A DNA stretch of 64,000 nucleotides from Selaginella tamariscina (lineage: Eukaryota; Streptophyta; Lycopodiopsida; Selaginellales; Selaginellaceae): contig PUQB01000110.1 of assembly GCA_003024785.1 (NCBI GenBank), positions 496,001 to 560,000 on the forward strand, written 5' to 3'. Within the stretch, counting starts at the first letter, position 1; every line of letters starts with the position of its first letter. Positions 46,460-57,840 of the stretch are shown in pieces. The notes beneath the pieces are model-generated. The model did not search any database. It saw only the letters and a program-made list of their open reading frames with translations, and was not told the DNA's origin. Both the position numbers and the translations under genes were made by a program.

Positions 46460-46881
46460 AGGTATGGTGCACTAAATGTAACAATCCGGGCCATACGGTG
46501 GAGGAATGTAGGCTGCAACTGCCTACATGCCAAATCTGCGGAAAGGAAGGACATGTAGCCCGAAACTGCAGACATTTCCTGAACCAGAATGTGGCTGGTA
46601 TAGAGAGAGAAAGGAGAATGGATGAACGTCCACCTCCTAGAAGGTTCCCACCTAACAGGAATCGTGGGAATGATAGGAATGATAATGCTATTCCTTATGA
46701 GAACAGGAACAATATATATGGCAGAAGGAATGAAGTTCCTTATCAGAATAGGAACATGGATATTATGAGAGAAGGAATGATGTTCCTTACGAAAAGAGAT
46801 AGGTATTATGGAGAAAAAATGGTCCATACAATGGACGACAGAAGGATAGATCCTATACAGAAAGAAATGATAACAATATAG
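46460..46881 (+). CDS. Gag nucleocapsid with two CCHC zinc knuckles
   Basis: Two knuckles in tandem: CTKCNNPGHTVEEC and CQICGKEGHVARNC, both C-x2-C-x4-H-x4-C. Then an Arg/Asn-rich tail with repeats of RNE/YENRN. This binds the element's RNA. A stop separates it from the capsid frame. Confidence 0.85.
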
Positions 46882-47035
46882 AGGAGAAGAGACCTTATCA
46901 AGGTCAAAGAGGCAGAAATGACAATATAATCAGGTCAATGATAGACAAGGACCACAGGGTAGGAATTTTCCTTCCCAGGTTTGTTATACTAGGGAATGTC
47001 CTAGGCGGAATGTACAACCTCCTACTTCCACCAGA

Positions 47036-47374
47036 ATGACTAATGTACAGCCTACAACACGGCTTATTCAAATAGAGGAGGAAAAGGATGAGTATCCACC
47101 CGTTGCAAGGGCAGTTATAGCTCTTCAAGAGAAGAAGAAGGAATCCTCTTGTTATGGAGAAGGTGAGTTTACTATTCCTAACAAGAAGGAGAGCTTGTTA
47201 CAGGAAAATGTAAGCAAGCAGGAGCAGGATCCTGACCAGAAAGGTCAGACTGATAACGAATCAGAAGGTATAGACAAAGGTGATATAGATAAAGGTGAAC
47301 AAAGTTTTTCATTATTACCATTACATGATAAAACAATGGATTCCATGTATCACCAAGCTATAAATCAGGAGTAA
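47036..47374 (+). CDS. Linker between nucleocapsid and protease
   Basis: A Glu/Lys-rich open frame (QIEEEKDEYPPVARAVIALQ, then KGDIDKGEQSFSLLPL) with no recognised domain. Confidence 0.4.
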   Translation: MTNVQPTTRLIQIEEEKDEYPPVARAVIALQEKKKESSCYGEGEFTIPNKKESLLQENVSKQEQDPDQKGQTDNESEGIDKGDIDKGEQSFSLLPLHDKTMDSMYHQAINQE

Positions 47375-47488
47375 AGTTACGCTTGGACAGTTGATAAAGG
47401 TAGCTCCTTATATAAGAAACCAGATATTAAATGCATTAAGTTAGTTCAACAAACATCACCTTCACGTGAAGGATATACAGTTTGTAAA

Positions 47489-47892
47489 ATGGATAAGGAA
47501 GTACTGTATGAAGGTGATTATGATGGACAAGTTCCTTGCATCACAGTATATGTGGGAAGAAATAAGTTAAAACGAGTGTTAATAGATGGAGGTTCAGGTG
47601 TGAATTTTATTGAAGAAGGTGAATGTAAAAGGATGGGTTTAGGACCAATCCAACCTGCTCCATTTAACCTTAAAATGGCTGATCAAAGTGTAAGGTCACT
47701 AACATAATGAGAGGAGTCACTATCACAGTAAAAGGATTCAAATATAGGATATCCTTGCTTGTCCTACAAAAAGAAGAAAAGGATACTGTTTATACTATGT
47801 TCTTAGCCAGACTATGGATTAAGTCTGATAAGGTTATTCAGAATGGAAGAACAGGAAAGATGATGGTAGAAGAAGGAGAAGGAAAACAATGA
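47489..47892 (+). CDS. Retropepsin-like aspartic protease
   Basis: The frame 47,489-47,707 reads VLIDGGSGVNFIEEGECKRM, the D-(S/T/G)-G active-site pattern with a variant DGGSG as in many plant Ty3/gypsy elements. The frame at 47,707-47,892 continues with a family-like end (TMFLARLWIKSDKVIQNG in place of LGRPWL). A one-base stop separates them (TAATGA). Confidence 0.7.
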
Positions 47893-48428
47893 TCTATAAT
47901 CATACTAAAAGGTATGTTAAAAAGGAAATCCGACCTCTTGTTTTAGAAGGATATGATTGGTTTAATGGGCTAGATAATCAGGAAGAAGTAGAAATCCTGA
48001 AAGCATATCCTAACTTAAAGGTCTTAACAAATATTGACCTTCACGTAGTGCTGAAAGGAAAGAAAACTTCAGCAGAAGGAAAACGACAACCTGAATTACA
48101 GGAAAAGTTTTATAAGGCAATCCTGTATAAGATTGATTTGCAGGAACAACCTTCAGAGTATACATATGTGTATACCACAGATCCTTTAAAGCAAGTGAAT
48201 ATAAACACAGAAAAGAAGCCAAAGGAACATAAAGGAAAAACTATTCAGGAACAGGAAGAGAAAGCAAATGCTGATCCTAAGGAACAAGATGCAGGAAAGC
48301 AAGTGCTGCAACTTAAGGTATCAACTTCCAACCAAGAACTTAGGAAAGTGAAGAACAACTTTTGGAAGTATAAAGGAGAGAATCCACAGTACCATGAAGA
48401 TCAACATCCAAAGGAAGGAATAGGATAG
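47889..48428 (+). CDS. C-terminal frame of unknown function
   Basis: 179-codon frame: DWFNGLDNQEEVEILKAYPN, then a Lys/Glu/Gln-rich tail. It lies where an autonomous element would begin reverse transcriptase, but shows no polymerase motif. Possibly a short leftover between protease and the deleted pol. Confidence 0.5.
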   Translation: MIYNHTKRYVKKEIRPLVLEGYDWFNGLDNQEEVEILKAYPNLKVLTNIDLHVVLKGKKTSAEGKRQPELQEKFYKAILYKIDLQEQPSEYTYVYTTDPLKQVNINTEKKPKEHKGKTIQEQEEKANADPKEQDAGKQVLQLKVSTSNQELRKVKNNFWKYKGENPQYHEDQHPKEGIG

Positions 48429-48451
48429 TTGCCGTGAGGACACCAACAAAT

Positions 48452-48464
48452 AAGGAGGGGGCAG
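48452..48464 (+). other. Polypurine tract
   Basis: aaggagggggcag abutting the 3' LTR, the expected plus-strand primer. Confidence 0.75.
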
Positions 48465-49088
48465 TGTTAAAGGTAAAATATTAGGAGCATAGGACATCCT
48501 ACTGTAAGAGAATAAGGGTAGGAAGGTCTGTAGTAAGCATGGAAGGAAAGGCTGTGAAGGAGGAAAATCCTTACCGAGAGGAAAAGGTGCGTAAGGAAAA
48601 GGGTGAAGGAGGAAAATCCTTACCGAGAGGAAAAGTGAGTAAGGAAAGGAAAAGGAAATCTCGTAAAGGAAAAGGATGATGTGGCGAGAGGAAGGGTAGT
48701 TAAGGAGTTAGGGCAAGGGAGAAGGGTCTCCAAAGGGTCTCCACAGAAGTTCTAACAGGAGAAGGGGTCTCCATTTGAAGTTCCAGCAGGAGATAGAGGT
48801 TCTCTACACTTTGTCTCTTGTATTCATGTTAGTAATGAAAGGTGCATATTATAAGATCTTGTGTGTATGTATGTGTACTCTCAATGAATGGATCTAACAA
48901 GGCAATAGCCAAAATCCGTTCTTGCCCTTGACTTCGGAGACCAGTCATTGTGGCTTTGAGAGAAGAGTTTTAATATATGTAAATGTGGAGAGTTGAAGGA
49001 AAAAAGTGTGTAGCCTTTCCTAAAGGCTAGGAGAAAGGAAACCCGGTTAAACAGAAAAAGGTGGGATTTTCGGTTTTCCTGTTTAACA
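48465..49088 (+). repeat. 3' LTR
   Basis: Near-identical to 44,671-45,295 with a few single-base indels, consistent with a fairly recent insertion. Confidence 0.92.
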
Positions 49089-49470
49089 GGCCCTCACAAT
49101 ACAGTCGGATATATGTTACACGACCATTGCACTGAGCCAGTTTAGTGCAAAGCCACACACCAATCATGCCAAACACATATTGTGATACCTCAAAGGCACA
49201 ATGGACCATGGCTTGTTACTCTATGTGAGACATAGCTCTAACTTGCTACATGGATGTTAGTTGGGCTACCAACAAAGGATGTTAGTCGACCATTGGTTTT
49301 AGCCTTCAGTTGTGCGAGGTTGCCATTAGTTGGACCATTAAACAACAGAGTGTTGTAGCACTCTCATTTGTTGAAGTGGATTATATTGCCTGACTATGGC
49401 TACAAGGAGGTTGTGTGGCTGAAGTGGTTGATGGAGGATCTCAATAATCCTCAACCTAGGCTAATTGTTG
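49089..49470 (+). pseudogene. copia-B RNase H end
   Basis: After the GGCC duplication the copia sequence resumes. At 49,300-49,390 the plus strand reads CEVAISWTIKQQSVVALSFV and EVDYIA, the copia RNase H pattern S-W-x-S-K-K-Q...V-A-L-S-(S/T)-x-E-A-E-Y. Stops interrupt it. Confidence 0.72.
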
Positions 49471-49619
49471 GATGGTGCAACAACTAGAGCAGGGTCTCAG
49501 CTCGAGACCATTCATCACTATCAGGGCATGACTTGTAGTGGACACCCGGTCTTCTAGGCAACTGAACACTTGACGTGTATAGAATGGTGGATTGTAGCAT
49601 GAGAAAAGTTGAATTCTAG

Positions 49620-51222
49620 CGTGTTGGCACATCCAATATTGGATGCTTCTTAATAGTTTATACCGCAATGCTCGCAATATCATGAAAGGCATGCTTGCGA
49701 GCAGAAGATCCAGTAACAAACTGATGCTTTATCGGATTTGCAAACACAAATTCAATGTTATGCCACATCCATCCTGCAAGCATCCTAAACAAAGACTTTC
49801 CTTCCCCACAATTCCAGCTCCATCTTGCACGATTAGGTTGAGGACGTGGGTAGAACAACAAACATGAAAGTGTTTTCCATTGAGCGGTAAATGGTCCCTC
49901 TGAGTCTAATGCATGCTTGTGACCAGTGTGCGTGCAGCTACATCATTGGCAGTAGCATTGTCAAGTGTAATAGCTATACACTAGATTCACAATATTATAC
50001 TTTAGTCCATAGAATCACAGCAAAACCAATGTCAAAAGGAATCTTTTTGGTAATCACATGATGTGGAGTCAAATTCCATTCCAATAGACAATTCTCCACC
50101 TTGTCTGCGATGTTGATACCGGTGTGTGGTGAGGGAAGCTTGCAGAAGTTGAGGACCCGCTTATGCAGTTTCCAATCCTTTGTGATGTAATGCCATGTGA
50201 ATGCCATGTAACTGAAATGCAGAATCATAAATTAAAATCATGGTTATAGTAAAGTGCACGGTGTAGTCCATTGAAATATGACTTACATGCAAGCACCAAG
50301 GTAATAATGCAATATAACTCAACATACCTAATTGTTTGGTTTGATGTCCAAAGGTCATATGTGAATGATACCTGGCCAGGCAATAATTTCAGCTCCACCT
50401 GATGTCGAGCTTTGTCTTGGTGTACATTTTGATGCAGTCAACTTGCACTATCGTGTGGCTAGGCATCTTGAATTATGGTTGAGCCCCAGAATTGGATACT
50501 CCACCATTCTGAATGGGAGCTCGTGGATGATGAGCATCTCAGCAAGTTCATGTCGGTTGTCTCTGGTCAAAAGCACACAATGTGAGAGTATTTGTAGCTA
50601 CTTCCTTTGCGAATCGCTAGTATTTTTTTGCCCCTTCTCTAGCTGCCAACCCCATGAGGAACATAACATGATGGTGAAGGTGTGTTGTTCCAGTAGTCGG
50701 CTCATTGGAGAACACATGTTTGCAATATTTGCAGCGTGCCCTTGGCTTTCCATCAGTGTAAAAATATCACAATTCACCGATTATAGGGATCAATTTGGCA
50801 CACTTGGTAAATACCTATTTGCTCCTGTGTATAGTGCATGATGTAGATTTCCTCGGGTGCTTATGAGGAACCATCTCCTCCTTTATCTCAAGGTTAGTAG
50901 ACTCCCCATAGCTATCATCTGCATTGGTAACCGTTGTATGCTCTTTAGGATCAGTCATGTTTAACTAGGGTTTTAGTGAGGGACTGAATGTGGTGCCACG
51001 TTTTGCCACATTATGCCACTTTATTTAAGTCACCACATATATTTCAATCTTAAGTAAACAGTCACTGGGTCGGGCCAGGTCGCACAAGTGTGGCCTCCAA
51101 CCCAACCCATTTCTAAATGGGACAGAACAACCAACCCTACCCGACTCATGGGTTAGAAAACTCTACCCGGACCCAGACCATGACGAATCAGGTTGGGTCG
51201 ACCCGCCCCATTGGTAGCTCTA
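49620..51222 (-). pseudogene. hAT transposase relic (RICESLEEPER/BED type)
   Basis: On the minus strand from the ATG at 50,958 an acidic N-terminus is followed by a BED-like zinc finger (RCKYCKHVFSN...THLHHH, about 50,690-50,760), then LPFRMVEYPILG near 50,480, KDWKLHKRVLNFCKLPSPHT at about 50,130-50,190, DNATANDVAARTL near 49,960, and HVLNLIVQDGAGIV near 49,815. This order is that of plant hAT transposases. In-frame stops after HRSK and elsewhere disable it. The segment 51,060-51,222 has the GGGTCGGG/GGGTTGGG-rich terminal region, ending TAGAGCTACCAATGGGGCGG (minus). The C-terminal dimerisation part and the other terminus are not found. Confidence 0.8.
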
Positions 51223-51289
51223 GTAATTAACACATGTTGTGTTTAAATGCAATTAAGGATTCTCAATATGTTACAACAATAACCTACTT
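51223..51289. other. Short flank of the hAT remnant
   Basis: Nothing recognised. Confidence 0.4.
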
Positions 51290-51690
51290 GGGGTCTTATT
51301 TTTGTAGGGGGTGTGCTAGAACAATAACTTAGTTGGTGTCTTATTCTTTGTAAGGGGCATGGCAAGGCATAAAAGGTACACCTTATGCTTTGTAAAGGGT
51401 GTGGCAAGATAAAAAAGTACACCTTATTTTTTGTAAGGGGTGTGATAGAACAATAACTTAGTTGGTGTCTTATGCTTTGTAAAGGGCATGGCAAGACACA
51501 AAAAGTACACCTTATGCTTTGCAGGGTGCGACAAGACACAAAAAGTACACCTTATGCTTTGCAGGGTGCGACAGACACAAAAAGTACACCTTATGCTTTG
51601 TAGGGTGCGACAAGACACAAAAAGTACACCTTATGCTTTGTAGGGGGGGGGGCAAGACGTAAAAAAATACACTTTATGCGGGTGTGGCAA
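51290..51690. repeat. Tandem repeat, about 41-62-bp units
   Basis: Units built around aaaaagtacaccttatgctt and tgtaaggggtgtggcaaga repeat about eight times. The last four are nearly identical (near 51,498-51,640). Minus-strand frames over it are repeat translations. Confidence 0.85.
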
Positions 51691-52124
51691 ACACATATAG
51701 AAAATCCATGTTTAGAGCTAGAGTTTATATTAATTTTTATGTATATTATTAACATTCACTAAAATTTAGTTACAATGTGAATTGCCTAGATGAACAATAG
51801 CTTATGTTAAACCTTCCATAGCACAAAGTAATGTGTTTGTTTTGTAAATTCAAGTTTATTACTAAAAATTTATACAAATGAGTTTAGCACAACAAATTGA
51901 CACAGAATTTTGACATTATACTTTGACAAATGTAAATAAATTGTTGTAGAATATAATAGTTTGATTGCACTCTTCAAAGTATAAACAAATGGTTGTTATT
52001 AATATTTTATTTAAAAAAAATATAATCTATGTCGCATTTGTGATGGTTATTTATAATAGTTTTGTTTTTTAATTGTTAGTACTTGATTATAATACTTTAG
52101 ATGAAACTCATAGCTTTATATTAT
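51691..52124. other. AT-rich intergenic stretch
   Basis: No gene, repeat or signal recognised. Confidence 0.5.
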
Positions 52125-52129
52125 AAATT

Positions 52130-52504
52130 TGTCACGACCTTGTGCAAAGGGCGAAACCTTTAGAACAAGGGTGGAACCTTGAAAGGAGGAGATTTTATTC
52201 AAGAAAGAAATGAATACAAATGAAACACAATGCCGAAGACTGGTGTTTGAATGATTCTGAGAAACCTGGAACTAGAACCCTGTTTATATATCTGAGGTCC
52301 TGAGGATTGTATGGTCCACAACTAGTCTGGAATGTGTGGTCCACACTGGTCTGGAACATGCGTATGAATATACGCCTTGCTGTTGATGGTGTAGTTCAGC
52401 ATCCAAGATCATACGGACCAGTTGGTTAATACATGTGTGTGTTAATCAAAAGGTCTCGGGTTCAAGTCCTATGAAAGTCAAAAAAATGACCCATGATTCT
52501 TATA
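52130..52504 (-). repeat. 3' LTR of the chromovirus
   Basis: 375 bp, shorter than the partner by loss of one internal ggtctggaatgtgtggtcca unit. The polypurine tract (AAAGGGGGAGATAG, minus strand) lies at about 52,505-52,518. Confidence 0.9.
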
Positions 52505-52514
52505 CTATCTCCCC

Positions 52515-53430
52515 CTTTGATGACGAGCACCGCGCGTTACTGGTCTAGGTTTGCGGATATCATTGCCCCTTTGATGACGAGCACCGCGCGTTACTGGTCT
52601 AGGTTTTGCAGGATATCATTGCCGATGCGCGTCACTGGTCTAGGTTTTGCAGGATATCGTTGATGGAATCGGAACAAGATCAGGCTCATGACGAGCACCG
52701 CGCGTCAGTGGTCCATGTTTTGCAGGATATCGTTGATGGAACTCGGCAACAAGATCTAGGTTTTGCAGGATATCGTTGATGGAACTCGGCAACAAGATCA
52801 TGCTCATGACGAGCACCGCGCGTCACTGGTCCAAGTTTTGCAGGATCGTTGATAGAACTCGGCAACAAGATCAGGCTCATGAACAAGATGAGCAACATGC
52901 TCCCAAGTGCTTTCTTCGCCAGGTGAATAACCGATCCAGTCCACAAAATAGTGCAGGATATCGTTGATGGAAACTCGGCAACAAGATCAGGCTCATGAAC
53001 AAGATGAGCAGCAGGCTCCCTAGTCCAGGTTTTGTAGGATATTGTTGATGGAACTCGGCAACAAGATCAGGCTCATGAACAAGATGAGCAGCAGGCTCCC
53101 AAGTGCTTTTGCCAGGTGGATAACTGATCCAGTCCACAAAAATAGTGCAGGATATTGTTGATGGAACTCAGCAACAAGATCAGGCTCATGAACAAGATGA
53201 GTAGCAGGCTCCCTGGTCCAGGTTTTGCAGGATATCGTTGATGGAACTCGGCAACAGATCAGGCTCATGAACAAGATGACAGCAGGCTCCCAAGTGCTTT
53301 CGCCAGGTGGATAACTGATCCAGTCCACAAAATAGTGAAGCTGACCATGAACAAGTTTGGAGTCAAGAATTAGATAACCGATCCAATCCACGAAATAGTG
53401 AAGCTGACCACGAACAAGTTTGGAGTCAAG
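52515..53430 (-). repeat. Tandemly expanded chromodomain-coding region
   Basis: On the minus strand the segment VDWISYPPG.STWEPAAHL, HEPDLVAEFHQ and RYPAKP, which matches the chromodomain core (Y..W.G(Y)...STWEP...L....EL...F), is repeated. Full or partial units lie near 53,370, 53,230, 53,140, 53,010, 52,940, 52,840, 52,760 and 52,700, in several frames. One chromodomain at the integrase C-terminus is normal. An array of partial copies is not, and most likely arose by slippage or unequal exchange. It probably cannot be translated through. Confidence 0.7.
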
Positions 53431-53650
53431 AATTGCAGTAACCTCGAACTCAGGTTCACCAGCAACTGTAACTGGAGGAGGTGGTGGAAGAAGTCGGCCA
53501 GGTTCAGAAGCTGACCACGAACAAGTTTGGAGTCAAGAATTGCAGTAACCTCGAATTCAGGTTCACCAGCAACTGTACTGGAGGAGGTGGTGGAAGAAGT
53601 CGGCCAGGTTCAGAAGGAGCATGATAAGGCTCCAACAAAGAAACATGGAA
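53431..53650 (-). repeat. Direct duplication before the chromodomain array
   Basis: A segment starting gaagctgaccacgaacaag and running to ggccaggttcag occurs twice (about 53,398-53,505 and 53,510-53,612). It extends the integrase C-terminal tail. Confidence 0.7.
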
Positions 53651-53700
53651 CACGGGATGGATCCGGATGGTTGGCGGAAGCTCGAGACGAAAACGTCACA

Positions 53701-54900
53701 TCAGAGAGTTTGTTGATGATGCGAAATGGCCCAAGCGTTGATAGTCCAGCTTGTCATAGGGACGTGTGTTGGCCAATGACGCCGGAGGAGCCACACTTGG
53801 TCACCAATTGTTGAATGTTGGAGGAGAGGAACGGGAACGATTAGCAGCTTGTTGTTGCAAATCCCGAGCGCATTGAAGATGATACTGCACTTCCTCATGG
53901 ACCTGTCGGAGATGCTCAACACAATCATCAGCAGCAGTGGTGAGGCCCAAGAATCACGGGCAAGCTGTAGGACCAGCGGATGAACACCAGAGAATGCGAA
54001 AAATGGCGACACACCTATGGATGAGTGTGTCGTGTTGTTGTACGCGAACTCGACAGTAGGAAGGAGATCGACCCAATCATCTTGCAGATGAAAAAATAAA
54101 CACGAGATATTGTTCCAAAGTCTGAATTGTGCGCTCCAATTGTCCATCTATTTCAGGATGATGTGTAGTAGACAGCTTCTTCGGTGATACGTAGCCGATC
54201 TAGGAATCTCCGCCAAAATGCCGAAGTGAACTGGGGACCTCGATCAGTGACAAGTTCATCAAGAAGACCATGAAGGCGGAACACCTCCCGATACACCAGA
54301 TTTACAGCATCAGGACCCGAACATGTCTTGTTGCAGGGAACAAAGTGCGCCATCTTAGAGAACCGATCAACAATGACTAGGATAGCATCAAACCCTCTAG
54401 AAGGCGGTAAATCCATGAGGAAATCCATGGTGATTGGATGACCATGGCCGCTGAGCATAGGAAGAGGCTGTAGTAGTCCACCGGTCGATGACGAGGAAGC
54501 TTTGTACGCTGGCACGTGTCACAAGATCGCACAAATCTCTCAACATACATGCGAAGCCGAGGCCACCAGAACACCCATTGTAACCACTCAATCGTCTTTT
54601 GAATGCCAAAATGTCCTACAGCTGTGTTGTCATGGTAGTGTTGGACAGCTCGCAACCTCATTCTCCGTCCGGAACATAGATTTGATGTGGTGGTACAGCA
54701 ACCCATTATGAAGATGAAAAGCAACATAATCTCGTATTTGTGACCTGAAGACAATGGCTGAACTCGTCGAACATGTGCAAGGACATCACGAGCAAACTCG
54801 TCTTGAGGGAGATTTTCTCGGATTAGATCCAAAAACGAAGTGTCAACTGGAGCAGAAGAACGGGAAAGCGCGTTCACCAACAACTGATCGGAGCTCAGAA
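53701..54900 (-). pseudogene. Integrase
   Basis: The zinc-binding part (VQHYHDNTAVGHFG, then SCDTCQRTK) is at about 54,540-54,640. The core has TMDFLMDLPPS (first Asp) and ELVTDRGPQFTSAFW (second Asp) at 54,200-54,440. The C-terminal GPY-like region WVDLLPTVEFAYNNTTHSS is at 54,070-54,120. The frame shifts near 54,150 and 54,400, and the third catalytic acid lies in the disrupted part. Confidence 0.88.
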
Positions 54901-55089
54901 TGACTTGTTCTTGTGATCAAATCGGATTTTACCTGGTACTGGAGCTAGGTAACGGCGACGAGATAAGGCATCTGCTTTGCCATTTAGATGACCGGGACGA
55001 TGAATAATCACGTATCGAACTGGGACAAAGACTGTGCCCATCGCGCCTGACGTCGATTGAGAACTCGTGATGTTGCCCAGTACTGGAGG

Positions 55090-56090
55090 TTCTTGTGATC
55101 ACTTTGATACCACATGTTATATGTAAATGGTATGGTGTTAATAAACCATGTCATTTACCTTGAGCTAGGAGTTCCTTGTTGTAACATCGTAGTTAATCTC
55201 AGGTGCAGTGAACTTGCGGGAATGGAAAGCAATGGGATGGAGAAGATGATATGGACCTTCCTGGGACAACACTCCACCAATGGCAAAGTCAGAGCATCAG
55301 CTTCCACGAAATATGGCTTCAGGGTCAGATGGATAAGAACAGGTGCCGAGGTGAACGCCTTCTTTAGGAACTCGAACGCCTCCTCAGCCTCAGAGGACCA
55401 GACAAATGGAGCATCCTTGCCAGTCAACTTCGTCAATGGCAATGCAATCTTGAGAAGTCCCAACGAAACATCGATAGAAGTTCGCAAACCCGAGGAAACA
55501 TCGAACGTCACGAACATTTGATGGTCTCTCCCACTCCAATACAGTCCAGACTTTTGCAGGATCCATGTGAACACTTCAGCTGAAATGATGTACCCCAGGA
55601 ACTTGAGACTGCTGACTGAAAGAGCACTTCTCCAACATGGCAAACAAGTGGTGCTTCCGGAGCTTCTCCAAGACTAACCGTACATGCTGTTCGTGTTCTT
55701 CTCGAGTCTTGGAAAATATCAGGATGTCGTCTAGGTACATGATGACAAACAAATCCAAGAAGTCCCGAAAAATATCGTTATCATGTGTTGGAACACAGCA
55801 GGTGCATTTGTCAGGCCGAACGGCATTACTACGTACTCGAAATGTCCGTAGCGTGTACGGAAAGCTGTTTTCCACTCGTCCCCTTCTCGAATTCGGATGA
55901 GATTGTACGCTCCTCTTAAATCGATCTTTGTGAAGTATCGGGCACCAGAAAGACGTTCGAGCATGTCGGAGACGAGCGGGAGAGGATACTTGTTTGGAAT
56001 GGTGACCTTATTCAGATCTCGGTAGTCCACCACGAGCCGGAGACTTCCATCCTTCTTGGAAACAAAGAATACTGGAGCACCAGCCGTGAT
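55090..56090 (-). pseudogene. Reverse transcriptase and RNase H
   Basis: [51 protein letters not shown] and [16 protein letters not shown] (YLDD near 55,730-55,745). RNase H-proximal part: FEFLKKAFTSAPVLIHLTLK (about 55,320-55,380). Frame changes near 55,760 and 55,600. Confidence 0.92.
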
Positions 56091-56139
56091 CGCGAATGAC
56101 GGATAAATCCGGTGACAAGATTCTCCTCAATGTATTTCC

Positions 56140-56760
56140 TCAATGTCTCCAACTCTGTTGGTGAGAGACCGTAAATGGGACGGAGGACGGCTGCTTACCC
56201 TCAACGAGATCGATAGGACAGTCGTACTCACGGTGCGGTGGCAAGGCAGAAGCTTTCTTTTTGTCGAAGACGTCTGCGAAATCGGCATACTGCTTTGGTA
56301 AGGCAGGAGGAACAGAAACATCCTTAGCAGAGCAGGGATAGACTTTGATCGCGAACACGGATGCTGGGTCATGTCGGCTATCTTTCTTGAACTGCTTCAA
56401 GGTGATATGCGAGACTTGAAGTGGAGGAGGAACTGGAACAGGATCGGAATCAAAGAGTGTGGCTGGAGTTGAAACAGCTGGGAAACTGTTCATGAAACGT
56501 TCTCTCCAACCAGGATCCACCAACTCGATCCACGGCAAACCAAGGATAATCGTAGAGTCTGGAATAGAAACAACACTAAAGGAGATGTTGCACACAGCAC
56601 CGCAAGCAACGACCTCAACGAACTCCGTGTCATTTATTACCGCTCCGATTTGATATCTCGTCCATCAACGACCCGTACAGAACCAGGAGTCTTCAAAGGA
56701 TGTAGACGGATCCCGTGTTGACAGCAAAATTCTTGTCGATGAAATTTGCGTTCGCTCCGC
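56140..56760 (-). pseudogene. Aspartic protease and linker
   Basis: ALVDSGANANFIDKNFAV (DSG active site) is at about 56,715-56,770, followed by IILGLPWIELVDPGW near 56,520. This is standard Ty3/gypsy protease layout; a frame break separates the halves. Confidence 0.85.
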
Positions 56761-57840
56761 TATCCACCAAAGCTTTACCAGAGAACTCCACCTCTGGTGT
56801 CTTCAGCTGCACCGGAACATGGAACGGCTTGCACACCTTCGTGGATGGAATGGATCCAAGATGAGGAAGGGAAGATGTTATGAGTGAAGAGCCTTGAGGA
56901 ACATGAGTTGTTCCACGGCAATCCAGCCGGACGGCTCCTATTCGGGCTGGATCTTCTCGTTTCCCGCAGCACAGCAAGGGCCACTTCACGAGCTTTTTTG
57001 GACGTCGATGACAATTCTCCAACTTGTGGTACGGGTCCCCACAGTACAAACAAAGCTTGTACTGAATCCGCTTCTGACGTTCGGTTGGCAAAAGCTTGCC
57101 TCGGCGTGATCGCCCTAATTCCATCGGGGATGGTTCTACTGAGGAAGATGATGAATCAGCAGATGAGGGAACAGGGACTGCAGAAATGGAAGAAGACGGC
57201 ACCAAGAAGAAAGAAGGATGCCGACGTTCTTGTTTCCGCTCGATCAACCGGTTGTCACAACGAATTGCCAACTCGATCATGCTGGTGAGGGTTTTGGAAC
57301 CGCAAAATTCAGCAACATGTCTTTGACCTCGTCCTGCAACCCCGACCGGAAAACCTCCTTGAGAGCACGATCTCCCCATGTGACATCACAAGCAAGAAGT
57401 TGAAACTTCGATGCGTACTCTGCTACCGACATACCCCCTTGGTGAAGCTGACGGAGTTTGGTGATGGCAGCACTCTCACGATCCACGTCACTGAACATCG
57501 CCGTGAACCGTTCCACAAACTCGTCAAAATTCCCAAGGATCGGATCATTGTTCTCCAGCAAGGCTGAGAACCATGAAAGAGCAGAACCAGAAAGCAGCGA
57601 CCCGATCAATCCAACCTTAATGGGTTCTGTGCTGTAGCGCCTCGGCTGCATCACGATCCGCAGACGAACTTGATTGAGAAAACCTCGGAACTTCGATCGG
57701 GTACCATCGAACTTTTCGGGCATGCTGATCTTTGGCTCTGGAGAATTCGCACGCTGTCGGAGCTGATCATTCTCCAGGTGTAGTTGTTTGAGCTGCTGCT
57801 GGAGGGCAGCAACTTGCTCATGAAGAGCATGCTCGGACAT
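56761..57840 (-). pseudogene. Gag with CCHC knuckle
   Basis: Starts at ATG 57,840 (MSEHALHEQVAALQQQLKQL), preceded by an A/G-rich leader. It continues KISMPEKFDGTRSKFRGFLN and GSALSWFSALLENND, the capsid. The knuckle CLYCGDPYHKLENC lies near 57,030-57,070. One frame change near 57,290 splits capsid from nucleocapsid. Confidence 0.9.

Larger units (their letters stand above)
44671..49088 (+). mobile_element. Non-autonomous LTR retrotransposon with gag and protease only (4.4 kb)
   Basis: Two near-identical LTRs of 625 and 624 bp (TGTTAAAG...TTTAACA) enclose 3.2 kb coding a gag, two zinc knuckles and a retropepsin-like protease. No reverse transcriptase, RNase H or integrase is present. It would need enzymes in trans, like the TR-GAG type of plant element. 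A polypurine tract aaggagggggcag sits just before the 3' LTR. Inserted in copia-B with a GGCC duplication. Confidence 0.9.
41801..49470 (+). mobile_element. Ty1/copia retrotransposon remnant (copia-B), split by a later LTR insertion
   Basis: Plus-strand copy of copia-A: gag/protease 42,200-42,860, integrase 42,861-43,540, reverse transcriptase 43,750-44,500, RNase H 49,235-49,440. The stretch 44,671-49,088 is a separate LTR element inserted between RT and RNase H. No internal duplication like that of copia-A. Frames are broken in many places. Confidence 0.87.

Noticed and set aside
46255..46827. 190-codon minus-strand frame
   Set aside because: Antisense of the gag nucleocapsid, whose CCHC motifs on the plus strand explain the open frame.
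56884..57326. Plus-strand frames of 70-134 codons
   Set aside because: Antisense of the chromovirus gag/protease.
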